Shown one piece after another: positions 1-9,090 of a stretch of 64,000 nt of DNA. The notes under the pieces are model-generated. The model saw only the letters and a list, made by a program, of their open reading frames with translations, was not told where the DNA came from and searched no databases. Positions within the stretch are counted from its first letter, which is position 1. Each line of letters begins with the position of its first letter. The stretch is from Sphingomonadales bacterium (GTDB taxonomy: Bacteria > Pseudomonadota > Alphaproteobacteria > Sphingomonadales > Sphingomonadaceae), in the NCBI GenBank assembly GCA_025362295.1, contig JANYGX010000020.1, forward strand, positions 124,001 to 188,000, written 5' to 3'. The position numbers and the translations under genes are program-made.

Positions 1-408
1 GGCACACTCCCCGGCATCAGCATTCAAGCCTGGATGGCACTCATCACCAGCCCCTCGCTTATCATTGCCAGTCAACTTACCCGGGAACATGCTGTGTCTA
101 GTGTTTACCATGCTGGCCACGTATTTTGGACCATGACGCTCTTCGGTGCAATCGGGAGCAGCATGATCGGCAATGTGGTGATGTTTAATCTGGTGCGACG
201 CAACCCTGTCGCCAGGGTTACGCCGCTATTGCTCCTCACACCCATCATCAGCATGGTTGCCGGAGCAATTTTTTTGCATCAATATGTCAGCATTCAGGAA
301 ATATTGGGTGCCGCACTCACACTGCTGGGTGCGTTTGTATTAATTGGAAATCCACAGAAAAAAAATCTTGCTGTTGAAACTGAAATTGCCGGATCTGATC
401 AGTATTGA
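1..408 (+). CDS. EamA/DMT-family permease, C-terminal part (truncated by window start)
   Basis: The reading frame is open from base 1, so the gene starts outside the window; the ATG at 34 is internal. The visible 135 or so residues hold four hydrophobic stretches, the last (residues ending FVLIGNP) followed by a short charged tail. The pattern of helices ending in a glycine/alanine-rich 'GAALTLLGAFVLIG' is the usual end of the second EamA repeat of drug/metabolite exporters, inner-membrane proteins with ten helices. Substrate cannot be told. The gene ends 140 bp before the dehydrogenase and may be monocistronic. Confidence 0.75.
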   Translation, partial: GTLPGISIQAWMALITSPSLIIASQLTREHAVSSVYHAGHVFWTMTLFGAIGSSMIGNVVMFNLVRRNPVARVTPLLLLTPIISMVAGAIFLHQYVSIQEILGAALTLLGAFVLIGNPQKKNLAVETEIAGSDQY

Positions 409-548
409 AAAGAAAAGTCTTGTTTGATCTTTGCCGTCTTGCGGATGCTTCTTCTGCATCTTGTGCGTGAGTGTCATTTACCCAATTGCCCTATGGTTAA
501 AGCTCTAACCAGTTGATCAAATGAAACAATCATATATACGAATAATAC

Positions 549-1955
549 ATGCTTAGTTTGGAATATATATCAACTTTAAAGTCAACTCTCGGTCCCACTG
601 GCTGGAGCGATGATGCAGCTACGCTTGCGCCTTATTTAACAGACTGGCGCGGTCGCTACACGGGTAAAACAGCTTTTATGCTCAAACCCAGGACAACGGC
701 CGAGGTTGCAGCATGTGTGCGTCTTGCAAACCAACACCATGTATCACTTGTGCCACAAGGGGGTAATACCGGGTTGGTCGGTGGTGCCACACCGGACATG
801 TCTGGCGATCAGGTGCTTATATCGCTATCGCGCATGAATGCCATTCGCTCTGTCTCAATAAGTGATGACTCCATGGTGGTTGAGGCCGGTGTTGTTCTGG
901 CGCATGTTCAAAAGGCGGCGAGTGATGCCAACCGATATTTTCCCATGTCTCTCGCGTCGGAAGGCTCGGCACAGATTGGTGGTTTGGTGGCGACCAACGC
1001 TGGCGGTGTGCATGTGTTGCGTTACGGTTCTATGCGTGCGTTGGTGCTTGGGGTGGAAGCTGTGCTGGCAGACGGATCAATTTTTCACGGGTTGTCATCG
1101 CTTCGCAAGGACAACAGCGGATATGATTTCAAACAGCTGTTGATAGGTTCCGAAGGAACGCTTGGCATCATCACTTCAGCAACACTGAAGTTGTTTCCTA
1201 AACCTCAAACATATGCGACAGCTTTTGTCGGCCTTGAAAATCCACATGCAGCGCTAGAATTATTGAATCAACTGCAGGCAAGTTGCGATAACATGCTGTG
1301 TGCTTTCGAGCTTATGCCGCGTGCAGCCATTGGGCTGGTTGGCAAGCACATGCCGGATTGCCGAGACCCTCTCGCAAACCACCATAGCTGGTATGTGCTT
1401 GTTGAAGCGGCCTCCACCTTGGCAGAAACACACCTTCAAACTGCTCTTTCTTCGGCACTCGAAAGTGGACTGATACGCGATGCCGCTTTTGCAACGAGCG
1501 AATCCCACCGCACCGCATTCTGGAAAATCCGTGAAAGTGTGCCTGAGGCGGAGAGACTTGAGAGCGCTGCCATCAAGCATGATATATCTGTGCCAACCGC
1601 TGCAATGCCGGCGTTCATGCTAAAAGCGACTCAAGTGCTTGAAGCCACTTACCCAGGCACACGCGTGCTGGCGTTCGGGCACCTTGGCGATGGGAATGTT
1701 CACTTTAATCTGCTGCAACCTTCGCATACCGATACAGCCAAATTTCTGGCCTTGACATCAGAGGTAAACCAACGGGTTTATGATTTGGTCTTGGAGCAGG
1801 GAGGCTCGATTTCAGCGGAGCATGGCATCGGAAGGCTAAAAAAAGCCGAACTCGCGCGCACGGCCGACCCGGCCAAGCTTATGGCCCTAAAGGCTATAAA
1901 AAAGGCCCTTGACCCTGAAAATATTCTTAACCCGGGAGTTATGCTTGATCTATAG
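549..1955 (+). CDS. FAD-binding D-2-hydroxyacid dehydrogenase (GlcD/D2HGDH-like)
   Basis: A 468-residue soluble flavoprotein of the FAD_binding_4 plus FAD-oxidase_C type. The N-terminal PCMH-type FAD site shows PQGGNTGLVGGATP near residues 73-86 and GLVATNAGG near 145. The C-terminal domain holds HLGDGNVHFN (near 378) and the end motif GSISAEHGIGRLK (near 415), which in this family bind the substrate metal and flavin. The family oxidises D-lactate, glycolate or D-2-hydroxyglutarate and passes electrons to ETF or quinone. The exact substrate is not decidable from sequence, but the length and single-subunit form fit D-2-hydroxyglutarate/D-lactate dehydrogenases. The ATG at 549 is the first start in frame. 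An etfBA pair lies at 34-36 kb. Confidence 0.85.
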   Translation: MLSLEYISTLKSTLGPTGWSDDAATLAPYLTDWRGRYTGKTAFMLKPRTTAEVAACVRLANQHHVSLVPQGGNTGLVGGATPDMSGDQVLISLSRMNAIRSVSISDDSMVVEAGVVLAHVQKAASDANRYFPMSLASEGSAQIGGLVATNAGGVHVLRYGSMRALVLGVEAVLADGSIFHGLSSLRKDNSGYDFKQLLIGSEGTLGIITSATLKLFPKPQTYATAFVGLENPHAALELLNQLQASCDNMLCAFELMPRAAIGLVGKHMPDCRDPLANHHSWYVLVEAASTLAETHLQTALSSALESGLIRDAAFATSESHRTAFWKIRESVPEAERLESAAIKHDISVPTAAMPAFMLKATQVLEATYPGTRVLAFGHLGDGNVHFNLLQPSHTDTAKFLALTSEVNQRVYDLVLEQGGSISAEHGIGRLKKAELARTADPAKLMALKAIKKALDPENILNPGVMLDL

Positions 1956-2038
1956 GGCGCAGCTCGCCATAAGCCGTTTATTGTGTGGTGAAACTATAGA
2001 TCATTGCCATAAAACTGTAATATTTGAAGGAAACCAAT

Positions 2039-2797
2039 ATGGCCACGAATGGCATTCAACCAGCCAACAACCAAACTGCACAATTACCGTTATTTTATAA
2101 ATCGCTGATTCCATTATCATCTCAGGAACATGCCAATCACAAGCTGGAGGACCGGCAGCTGCATCCGTTCGCGCATTCAGCGAATGCCATTCCAATTACA
2201 GTTGATGAATTTGCCATTGCCCAGCGGCACTACCCAATTGTGTTTGCCACCGGCGACGATGGCGGTGCACCATTAGCGTTGCTTGGTTTGCAGGATGGTG
2301 AAAACTTGTTTTGTGACAAGGCTGGCAATTGGAACCCGAACACCTATGTGCCCGCTTATGTGCGTCGCTATCCGTTTTTGTTGGCACGTTTGGCACCTGA
2401 AGCCGAGCAGCTTTCACTTTGCTATGATGATCAATCAGGATTTCTGAAGCCCGAAGCAGAGGGTAACCTGTTCACAGGCACGGAGCCAACGGATACCACC
2501 AAAGCCGTGCTGGCGTTTTGTGAGCAATTTGAAATCGCGGTGCAGCGCACCCGTTCCTTCATGAACGATTTGACAGAACTCGATTTATTAATGGATGCCG
2601 AAGCCACCATTCAAGAAGGCGACAAGCCGATGGTGTTTCGTGGGTTTCGCATGATTGCTGAAGATAAAATGCAGGAGATGCACGGCGATAAAGCCCGCAA
2701 ACTGGTAAAGAGCGGTGCCATGGGATTGATATATGCCCACTTCTTTTCACTCGGCACGTTGCGTGAATTGTACGAACGCAAGAAGGCTGCAAACTAG
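2039..2797 (+). CDS. SapC-family protein
   Basis: 252 residues from ATG 2039, chosen because GAAGGAAA lies about 8 bases upstream; the TTG at 2024 would place that site inside the gene. The protein opens with LPLFYKSLIPLSSQEHANHKL and contains HYPIVFA, YVPAYVRRYPFLLA and a C-terminal acidic/aromatic block. These are the standard marks of the SapC family, named for an S-layer protein of Campylobacter but, in proteobacteria, mostly found next to TonB receptors and flavin-dependent halogenases. No signal peptide is seen. Here it stands alone, converging with cysH with stop codons overlapping by four bases; a halogenase and TonB receptor do occur 40 kb away. The biochemical role is unknown. Confidence 0.85.
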   Translation: MATNGIQPANNQTAQLPLFYKSLIPLSSQEHANHKLEDRQLHPFAHSANAIPITVDEFAIAQRHYPIVFATGDDGGAPLALLGLQDGENLFCDKAGNWNPNTYVPAYVRRYPFLLARLAPEAEQLSLCYDDQSGFLKPEAEGNLFTGTEPTDTTKAVLAFCEQFEIAVQRTRSFMNDLTELDLLMDAEATIQEGDKPMVFRGFRMIAEDKMQEMHGDKARKLVKSGAMGLIYAHFFSLGTLRELYERKKAAN

Positions 2798-3513
2798 AAC
2801 ACCTCAAGCCGCCGTGTTTGGCCTTGCGGCATATGAATGCCGCATTCAATTTTGTCCTGACCACGCCACCGGCCCGCGCGGGCGTCTTCTCCTGCGGCCA
2901 CTGGCGTTGTGCATGGCATACAGCCGATTGATGGATAGCCTTCGGCTTCCATTGAGTGGCGCGGGAGTTTGTAATAATCAAAGTAATTGAGCAGGTCATC
3001 TTTTGACCATTGCGCCAGCGGGTTTATTTTCAACTTGCCATCAACGAGTTCAAACTGCGGAATGTTCGAGCGGGTAGCGGATTGAAAACTTTTGCGACCG
3101 GATATCCAGGCTGTGACATCTGTGAGCGCGCGCTTCAGCGGCTCAACTTTTCTGATAAAGCAGCAGCCGTCCGGATTACTTGACCATAACATGCCTTTGG
3201 GATCATCCTGAGTAAGGGATTGCGCCAGAGGCTCAATCACCCTGATGTTGGTGAGGCCGAGATGCTGTACAAGTGTGTCGCGGTAATTCAGCGTTTCGCC
3301 AAATAACTTGAGTGTATCAATGAAAATCACCGGCGTGTTTTTGTTGGCTTGTGCCACCATATGTAGCAGCACGGCAGACTCTGTGCCAAACGAGGAGACG
3401 GCAGAAATCTGGCCGGGCATTTCCTCCAGCAGCAACTGGCGCAGCACGTCACCGGTGACGCGGTTTGAATAGCGCTGCTTTAGGCCATCGACACTTTCAC
3501 GGGTGTGTATCAT
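2794..3513 (-). CDS. cysH: Assimilatory adenylyl-/phosphoadenylyl-sulfate reductase
   Basis: Reduces APS (or PAPS) to sulfite with thioredoxin in cytoplasmic sulfate assimilation. In the 239-residue protein SFGTESAVLLH (about 41-51) is the PP-loop nucleotide site. Cys117-Cys118 and Cys198/Cys201 (GCMPC) are the four ligands of the [4Fe-4S] cluster that marks APS-using CysH, and ECGIH near 222-226 carries the catalytic cysteine. I chose ATG 3513 because it makes an ATGA overlap with the stop of DUF934; a GTG at 3534 would add seven residues. It is the last gene of the siroheme/cysI operon. One small deviation is DTLKLFGET where most family members read DTGxLFPET. Confidence 0.92.
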   Translation of the reverse strand: MIHTRESVDGLKQRYSNRVTGDVLRQLLLEEMPGQISAVSSFGTESAVLLHMVAQANKNTPVIFIDTLKLFGETLNYRDTLVQHLGLTNIRVIEPLAQSLTQDDPKGMLWSSNPDGCCFIRKVEPLKRALTDVTAWISGRKSFQSATRSNIPQFELVDGKLKINPLAQWSKDDLLNYFDYYKLPRHSMEAEGYPSIGCMPCTTPVAAGEDARAGRWRGQDKIECGIHMPQGQTRRLEVF

Positions 3514-4055
3514 GAAGACAGTCGCGCGTCCCACACTGGACGGCGCGCATCACCTGCAGCTTGGTACACATATTTAAAGCGCGAAAGCGCAGCATCGGCG
3601 GCAGCGTGCGTAACACTCGGGTCAAGATCAAGCGCATCTATGCCGCAACGAACCATAAAAAAAAGTTGATCGGCAAGTACCTGACCGATGGCGCGGATTT
3701 CACCCGTATAGCTGAGTTGTTCGCGCAGTATGCGCGCGGATGAATAGTTGCGGCCATCGCGGAATGTCGGGAAGGCCAGCTCTACCAAACTAATCCGTGC
3801 GAGATAGGGCTGTAACAGCCGCACATCTTCACCCGGCAGTATACGCACACCCAGATGCGTGATGTCATTGCGCGTGAGGGCTTCCTGAAATCTTGAAAGA
3901 CTGACCGTGATAGCATCGCCGCCAGTCATTTGTGCATCATCAGGCACATATGCCCAGCCAAGCTTTGCATCACTGCGAAAGCGCAAATGATAACTGTTAT
4001 TGGCTAAGTGCAATTTTTCTTCTGCACCACGGCGTTCGATTGAGGGATTAGCCAT
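3510..4055 (-). CDS. DUF934 family protein (sulfite-reduction accessory)
   Basis: 181 residues starting MANPSIERRG. The ATG at 4055 overlaps the end of cysI by eight bases and has AAGGAAG just upstream, whereas the longer open frame reads back through cysI and is not credible. The core ITVSLSRF...LGVRILPGEDVR, LVELAFPTFRDGRNYSSARILRE and GEIRAIGQVLADQLFFMVRCGIDAL is the full DUF934 signature. Proteins of this family sit almost always between cysI and cysH in alpha- and betaproteobacteria. A role as a partner of the sulfite/APS reductases is inferred from context only; no reaction is known. Confidence 0.9.
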   Translation of the reverse strand: MANPSIERRGAEEKLHLANNSYHLRFRSDAKLGWAYVPDDAQMTGGDAITVSLSRFQEALTRNDITHLGVRILPGEDVRLLQPYLARISLVELAFPTFRDGRNYSSARILREQLSYTGEIRAIGQVLADQLFFMVRCGIDALDLDPSVTHAAADAALSRFKYVYQAAGDARRPVWDARLSS

Positions 4056-5691
4056 AGACTGCTTCCTTGAAAGGGGCGGTACCAACACGGCGATAGGTAT
4101 CGAGAAAACGCTCGTTATCGCGCTTGATTGTGTTGAAGCACGCGACGATTTTTTCAACCGCGTTAACAACTCCATCAGCATCAAAGCCGGGGCCAAGAAT
4201 TGTTGAAAGGGTTGTATCCTCAGCGGCTGAACCACCTAGCGACAACTGATAATTCTCTTCGCCTTTTTTATCGACACCTAGGATGCCAATGTGGCCAGCA
4301 TGATGATGGCCACACGCATTGATGCAGCCAGATATTTTGATTTTCAGTTCGCCGGTAGAGCGCTCAATAGGGGCCAACCGTTTGGCGATATCCTGTGCAA
4401 TCGGAATCGAGCGCGCGTTGGCCAGAGAACAATAATCCATACCAGGGCAGGCAATGATATCAGAAGCCAAACCGACATTATCGCTTGCAAGACCAATGTC
4501 TTTTAGTTTTTCCCAAAGGGCGAACAGGTCTATCTGGCGCACATGCGGCAGCACAAGGTTTTGCTCGTGGGTTACGCGCACATCACTGAAACTGTACTGG
4601 TCTGCAAGTGCAGCAATTGTATCCATTTGATCAGCGGAGGCATCGCCAGGAATTTCACCAACAGCTTTTAGGCTGATTGTCACGATGCTGTAACCCTGTT
4701 GTTTATGAGCACAAACATTGCGCTCCACCCAATGATCAAACGCGGGATTGGTTTTGCGAGCATCATCATAGATGGCAACAGGTGTGGCAATCGTTTCAAA
4801 TGTTGGATTAACGAAAAATGCCGATATACGCTCAAGCTCAACGGCTGGCGGCTCGGCAAATGTTTTCTGGATGTCTGCCCATTCAGCATCAACCTGTCGG
4901 TGAAATTCTTCCAGACCCAATTCATGCACCAGAATTTTAATGCGAGCCTTGTAGATATTATCGCGCCTGCCATAGCGGTTATAAACGCGCATGATGGCTT
5001 CGATATAGCCGAGAAAATATGCCTGTGGCAAAAACTCCCGCAGCACTTTGCCGATGATCGGCGTGCGGCCCATGCCACCGCCGACAAACACGCGCCAGCC
5101 AATGTCGCCTGTTGCGTTTTTATAAAGCTCAAGCCCTATGTCGTGCAGTTTAATCGCAGCGCGGTCGTGTGGGGCTGCTGTTAGCGCAATCTTGAACTTG
5201 CGCGGCAAAAATGAAAATTCCGGATGAAAGGTTGAATACTGGCGCAGCAGTTCGGCATAGGGGCGCGGGTCGGCCACTTCTTCAGCGGTTGCACCAGCAA
5301 ACTGATCAGTTGTGATGTTGCGAATGCAATTGCCAGATGTCTGGATCGCCTGCATTTCAACACGAGCGAGATCCGCCAACAAATCGGGTGCCTCGGCAAG
5401 TTTTATCCAGTTATATTGTATATTTTGCCGTGTGGTGAAGTGCGCATAGTTTTTATCATAGCTCCGGGCAATATGTGCGAGCATGCGCAACTGATCAGCA
5501 GACAAAGTGCCATAGGGTATGGCGACTCGCAGCATGTAAGCGTGCAGCTGCAAATAAAGTCCGTTCATCAAGCGGAGCGGTTTGAAGGCGTCCTCACTCA
5601 GCTCACCCGCGACACGCCTTGCCACCTGATCGCGAAACTCATCAACCCGTGCATTGACAATGGCATGGTCAAAATCATCATATTTATACAT
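4048..5691 (-). CDS. cysI: Sulfite reductase hemoprotein (siroheme/[4Fe-4S])
   Basis: Six-electron reduction of sulfite to sulfide in the cytoplasm. The 547-residue protein has two nitrite/sulfite reductase ferredoxin-like half domains; HFTTRQNIQYNW (about 84-95) contains the basic residues that hold siroheme. The cluster ligands are Cys415 and Cys421 (CPGMDYC) and Cys456 and Cys460 (CINAC), the expected C-x5-C/C-x3-C set. It is the single-protein form found with DUF2849 and DUF934, and no flavoprotein cysJ is visible, so electrons probably come from ferredoxin or another reductase (inference). ATG 5691 lies 2 bases after the stop of DUF2849. Confidence 0.95.
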   Translation of the reverse strand: MYKYDDFDHAIVNARVDEFRDQVARRVAGELSEDAFKPLRLMNGLYLQLHAYMLRVAIPYGTLSADQLRMLAHIARSYDKNYAHFTTRQNIQYNWIKLAEAPDLLADLARVEMQAIQTSGNCIRNITTDQFAGATAEEVADPRPYAELLRQYSTFHPEFSFLPRKFKIALTAAPHDRAAIKLHDIGLELYKNATGDIGWRVFVGGGMGRTPIIGKVLREFLPQAYFLGYIEAIMRVYNRYGRRDNIYKARIKILVHELGLEEFHRQVDAEWADIQKTFAEPPAVELERISAFFVNPTFETIATPVAIYDDARKTNPAFDHWVERNVCAHKQQGYSIVTISLKAVGEIPGDASADQMDTIAALADQYSFSDVRVTHEQNLVLPHVRQIDLFALWEKLKDIGLASDNVGLASDIIACPGMDYCSLANARSIPIAQDIAKRLAPIERSTGELKIKISGCINACGHHHAGHIGILGVDKKGEENYQLSLGGSAAEDTTLSTILGPGFDADGVVNAVEKIVACFNTIKRDNERFLDTYRRVGTAPFKEAVYG

Positions 5692-5693
5692 AG

Positions 5694-5993
5694 CTATTCT
5701 CCTGCCTGCTTGCCAAGATCGAGCCGCACCGATGGCCCGAGCGAGCGCACCCGCTCGCGGTAGCGTGCCGGCACCGGCACGCCGTTCTCGAAATTCACCT
5801 CAAATGGATACACATCCACTACACGGCGCGCCGCCATTTCTGTTTTGCCAAGCGCGTCAGCTGCGTCATTGTCTGCTATCATTTCAGCCTCAGCGATGTG
5901 ACGTGTCCACTTGGAACCAGACCAATAGACCACATCACCAGTGGCAAGATCGTTCGCATTCAGTATGCGAGGCAGTGGCTCAGGTTTTGTCAT
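5694..5993 (-). CDS. DUF2849 family protein
   Basis: A 99-residue cytoplasmic protein beginning MTKPEPLPRILNANDLATGDVVYWSG and ending in a basic segment (VPARYRERVRSLGP). This is the DUF2849 pattern, a small alphaproteobacterial family found directly upstream of cysI. The start overlaps the stop of the SUMT gene by one base (TGATG), which implies translational coupling. Its function is unknown. Constant placement between siroheme synthesis and the siroheme enzyme suggests a role in sulfite reductase assembly or electron supply, but nothing in the sequence shows this. Confidence 0.9.
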   Translation of the reverse strand: MTKPEPLPRILNANDLATGDVVYWSGSKWTRHIAEAEMIADNDAADALGKTEMAARRVVDVYPFEVNFENGVPVPARYRERVRSLGPSVRLDLGKQAGE

Positions 5994-6775
5994 CAGGCGG
6001 CCTGTGTAATATGCTGGAGTAAAATTAATGTCTCCCCTGCAAGGGAAGGATTTAAGGCAAGGGCTGCAACCTCACCAACAATCAACAGTGCGGGAGATTG
6101 CACAGCCTCCCGTGCCACCACATCAGCAACAGTCGAAAGGGTTGCAACAAACACCCGCATATCAGCGCGCGTGCCATTCTCAACCACAGCAACCGGCGTT
6201 GCAGCAGACAAGCCATCGGCAATCAATTTGTCGGCAATACTGTGAGCGCCGTTAAGGCCCATATAAACCACAAGTGTACGGCCCGGTCCGGCAAGGCCGC
6301 GCCAGTTCTGGTCGGCCAAATCGCGGCACTGGCCAGTAACGAAAGTGAGGGCGCTGGCATGATCGCGGTGGGTGAGCGGAATTTGGGCTATGGCTGCACA
6401 ACCAAGGGCAGCTGTGATGCCGGGGATGATTTCCACATCAATATTGGCAGCCCGTGCTGCTTCGAGTTCCTCACCACCGCGACCAAATACAAACGGGTCA
6501 CCCCCCTTCAGCCGCACCACTTGCAAGCCTGATAACGTTTGATCGACTAGTAGTTGATTAATGCGCGCCTGCGGCAGGGTGTGTTTGCCGCGCGTTTTGC
6601 CCACAAAGATTTTGCTGCATGATGGTGGGGCCAATGCCAGAATATTCTTGGAGACCAGTTTGTCGTAAACCAGCACCTCAGCGGTGGACAATATGCGCGC
6701 GGCCTTGACCGTCAGCAGATCAATATCTCCCGGTCCGGCACCAACTATCCAGAGTTTGCCATGTTTTACTTTCAT
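5993..6775 (-). CDS. cobA: Uroporphyrinogen-III C-methyltransferase (SUMT)
   Basis: Two SAM-dependent methylations of uroporphyrinogen III to precorrin-2, feeding siroheme for CysI. The 260-residue protein shows WIVGAGPGDIDLLTVKA near the N-terminus, VYDKLVS, RLKGGDPFVFGRGGEE (about 90-105), IIPGITAALGCAA and a C-terminal GEVAALA, all typical. I take ATG 6775; the codon before it is TTG. The last residues (NPSLAGETLILLQHITQAA) are encoded by one copy of a short palindromic repeat found elsewhere in the window, so the tail may be a recent addition. It is in an operon with cysG-like upstream (97-bp gap) and DUF2849 downstream. Confidence 0.93.
   Translation of the reverse strand: MKVKHGKLWIVGAGPGDIDLLTVKAARILSTAEVLVYDKLVSKNILALAPPSCSKIFVGKTRGKHTLPQARINQLLVDQTLSGLQVVRLKGGDPFVFGRGGEELEAARAANIDVEIIPGITAALGCAAIAQIPLTHRDHASALTFVTGQCRDLADQNWRGLAGPGRTLVVYMGLNGAHSIADKLIADGLSAATPVAVVENGTRADMRVFVATLSTVADVVAREAVQSPALLIVGEVAALALNPSLAGETLILLQHITQAA
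6031..6054. repeat. Short palindromic repeat inside the SUMT 3' end
   Basis: TCTCCCCTGCAAGGGAAGGA followed by TTTA. It resembles copies at 7775-7795, 7830-7850, 9563-9590 and 58880-58906 (pattern CTCYCCYGCAAG then GGRAGGATTTA). The arms pair around GCAA. Here the repeat is translated as part of the C-terminal tail of SUMT. Confidence 0.5.
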
Positions 6776-6875
6776 CAAATGTATTTGGGGAAGGCGCAGT
6801 TAAACCGCAACTGAATTAAACTTACCACAGGTAAAGCTACGCTTTAAGACTAAGCCTTGCGTTATTTTTTCATTT

Positions 6876-7757
6876 TTAATCAATCACTTCTGAAATCCAG
6901 CCATCAACATTTGTTTTTGGCACATCGTTGCAGGCAACCACAACAATCTGAAATATATCTGCAACGCATGTCAAAGCAGACAGAGTTTTCGCAAGGTCGG
7001 CAATTTCACAGTATGTCATCCGCGCATCACGTCGTCCGCGCTCAGTGATGCCAGATGTGCCTTCCCCGACATTCACGATCACTTCGGCCGATTGCAAACG
7101 TCGCAGCATTTTCAGGCTTAAGTCATCAGGATCACGTGAGCGCGGGTGAATGCAGGTGATGCATCGTTTTTGCTGAGGTTGAATTTCAGCAGCCTTCACC
7201 AGAACAGACACACTTGGGGCATCAGTAATAGTCAAAGGATCAAACTGGCCATAAGGACTAAGCACGGCATCCCAGAAATGTCGCCGCTGGCTAGTGGTCG
7301 TGAGTTTTTTGGCAACCTCACTTCTTGCAGCACCGATAGCTTTTACAATGTCGCCCAATTTGGCAGGCAGCAAAGCTTCAACGGCCTCACGCAAGCGTTT
7401 GGCAACCGTGGCTGATGCACCGCCTGTGGAAATGGCCACCAGCACCGGATTGCGGTCAACAATTGATGGCAAAATAAAATCACAGAGTGCCGGTTGATCG
7501 GCAACGTTCACGAGCAAGCCTTTGGCACGCAGGGTTGTTGCCCATTCTGCCGCTAAATCAAGGTTATCAACGGCAACAAAAGCTAATGCGTATTTTCTAT
7601 TGCAAGTGGAACTTGCTGCTGGGCTGTCACACGTGCAGCGGTGCGGTTCGCCGCCTGCAAGTTTGATCAGGCGGGATTTTGCGTCTGCGGTTTCGCCGCT
7701 ACCGACCACAAGTATGCGCTTGCCGGTGATATTCAGGAATATTGGCAAATGGTGCAT
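6876..7757 (-). CDS. cysG: Precorrin-2 dehydrogenase (CysG N-domain type) with decayed SUMT-like C-terminus
   Basis: Residues 1-110 form the NAD-binding domain that oxidises precorrin-2 to sirohydrochlorin (ILVVGSGETADAKSRLIKLAGG, then NVADQPALCDFILPSIVDR, ISTGGASATVAKRLRE). Residues 110-185 fit the CysG dimerisation domain. From about 190 the protein continues as a remnant of the methyltransferase domain of full CysG: RDPDDLSLKMLRRLQSAEVIV aligns with the GDPxLLTLxALRxLQxADVVV opening of SUMT, and ERGRRDAR with the following segment. It then stops at 293 without the later SUMT motifs. The separate SUMT downstream makes that domain dispensable. The dehydrogenase assignment is firm; ferrochelatase activity is possible but not shown. 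It is the first gene of the operon. Confidence 0.85.
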   Translation of the reverse strand: MHHLPIFLNITGKRILVVGSGETADAKSRLIKLAGGEPHRCTCDSPAASSTCNRKYALAFVAVDNLDLAAEWATTLRAKGLLVNVADQPALCDFILPSIVDRNPVLVAISTGGASATVAKRLREAVEALLPAKLGDIVKAIGAARSEVAKKLTTTSQRRHFWDAVLSPYGQFDPLTITDAPSVSVLVKAAEIQPQQKRCITCIHPRSRDPDDLSLKMLRRLQSAEVIVNVGEGTSGITERGRRDARMTYCEIADLAKTLSALTCVADIFQIVVVACNDVPKTNVDGWISEVID

Positions 7758-7774
7758 GTTTGGCCTTTAACAAT

Positions 7775-7850
7775 TTCCCCCCTTTGCGGGGCAGGATACG
7801 AAGAGCTGAAGAAGCGCTCAGCTTTGCTATCTCTTCCGCAAGGGAAGAGA
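7775..7850. repeat. Two short palindromic repeats between the thiolase and siroheme operons
   Basis: Copy 1 at 7775-7795 is a C-run/TTTGC/G-run hairpin. Copy 2 at 7830-7850 is TCTCTTCCGCAAGGGAAGAGA, a near-perfect hairpin with a GCAAG loop. Between them AAGAGCTGA and TCAGCTTT form a third small stem. They lie upstream of the minus-strand cysG start and downstream of the thiolase stop, so they may protect or end transcripts. There is no long T-run. Confidence 0.5.
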
Positions 7851-7903
7851 GAAATAACAGCGCATTATGTTCGAGTTAATATAAAATGCGTTAGCATATA
7901 AAG

Positions 7904-9079
7904 CTATAGCACCTCAAATAATCCCGCTGCGCCCATGCCGCCGCCAACACACATGGTGACAACAACGTATTTCACACCGCGCCGTTTGCCCTCAATCAAG
8001 GCATGGCCGGTTAACCGCGCACCGGACATGCCAAACGGGTGGCCGATGGAGATTGCCCCGCCATCAACGTTCAGGTTTTCATTGGGAATGCCGAGTGTGT
8101 CGCGGCAATAAATCACTTGCACAGCGAAGGCTTCGTTGAGTTCCCATAAGCCTATATCATCCATCTTCAATCCGTGGGCTTTCAGCAATTTGGGCACAGC
8201 AAACACGGGCCCAATGCCCATTTCATCAGGCTCAAGCCCGGCGACGGCCATGCCGCGATATGCACCAAGCGGGGTCAGGCCACGCCTGGAAACTTCTGCC
8301 GCTTCCATTAACACGCAAGCCGATGCGCCGTCCGAAAGCTGGCTTGCATTACCCGCCGTGATGCAATAGCCGGCGCCGCGCACAGGTGCTAAGCCGAGCA
8401 GTCCTTCCAGTGTTGTTTCAGGCCGATTACCTTCATCTTTATCAAGATGCACATCTTTGTAGGTCACCGCTTTGGTCTCTTTGTTCACTAGCGCCATTTT
8501 TGAAGCCATCGGCACAATCTCCGCATCAAACCGGCCAGCCAGTTGCGCGGCATGGGTGCGCTGCTGGCTTTGCAGCGCATATTCATCCTGCGCCTCGCGG
8601 GAAATCCCATAGCGTTTGGCTACAATTTCCGCCGTGTCTATCATGGCAATATAGGCCTCGGGGTGCATGGCCAGAAGTTCTGGGTCGGGCACCACATTCA
8701 TGTGTTCACGCACCAGAGAAATGGAATCGATACCACCGCCAACAGTCACCTGCATCCCGTCGCTGATGACCTGCTTGGCAGCTGTGGCAATAGCCATCAA
8801 GCCAGAGGCACATTGCCGGTCAATCTGCATACCAGAAACGCTCACTGGCAAACCTGCGCGTAAAGCAGCTGTTCGGCCAATGTTGCCGCCTTGCGTGCCT
8901 TGCGGCATAGCCGTACCAATAATCACATCCTCAATCTCAGCTGGATCAATCTTTGCGCGCGATACTGCATTTGAAATGGCATGACCGCAAAGCGATGGCG
9001 CATGAGTTGCATTGAAGGCGCCGCGACCGGCGCGGCCGATTGGTGTGCGGGCAGTGGAAACAATCAGGGCTTCGCGCAT
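7904..9079 (-). CDS. Acetyl-CoA acetyltransferase / thiolase
   Basis: 391 residues of thiolase type II. The N-terminal [16 protein letters not shown] is followed by the nucleophile in [11 protein letters not shown] (Cys about 90). The C-terminal half has [24 protein letters not shown] (active-site His) and the second catalytic cysteine in [13 protein letters not shown]. Start ATG 9079 is preceded by AAGGAGAA; a longer frame to 9115 has no ribosome site. It forms an operon with the MaoC hydratase 11 bp upstream, so it probably serves fatty-acid or polyhydroxyalkanoate/acyl-CoA turnover. Degradative thiolase versus acetoacetyl-CoA thiolase cannot be separated by eye. Confidence 0.92.
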   Translation of the reverse strand: MREALIVSTARTPIGRAGRGAFNATHAPSLCGHAISNAVSRAKIDPAEIEDVIIGTAMPQGTQGGNIGRTAALRAGLPVSVSGMQIDRQCASGLMAIATAAKQVISDGMQVTVGGGIDSISLVREHMNVVPDPELLAMHPEAYIAMIDTAEIVAKRYGISREAQDEYALQSQQRTHAAQLAGRFDAEIVPMASKMALVNKETKAVTYKDVHLDKDEGNRPETTLEGLLGLAPVRGAGYCITAGNASQLSDGASACVLMEAAEVSRRGLTPLGAYRGMAVAGLEPDEMGIGPVFAVPKLLKAHGLKMDDIGLWELNEAFAVQVIYCRDTLGIPNENLNVDGGAISIGHPFGMSGARLTGHALIEGKRRGVKYVVVTMCVGGGMGAAGLFEVL

Positions 9080-9090
9080 ATATTTTCTCC

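Noticed and set aside
2024-2038. TTG start for the SapC gene
   Set aside because: The ribosome site GAAGGA lies inside that extension and points to ATG 2039.
4056-4235. N-terminal extension of the DUF934 protein
   Set aside because: The extra 60 codons overlap cysI and do not resemble the family; AAGGAAG precedes ATG 4055.
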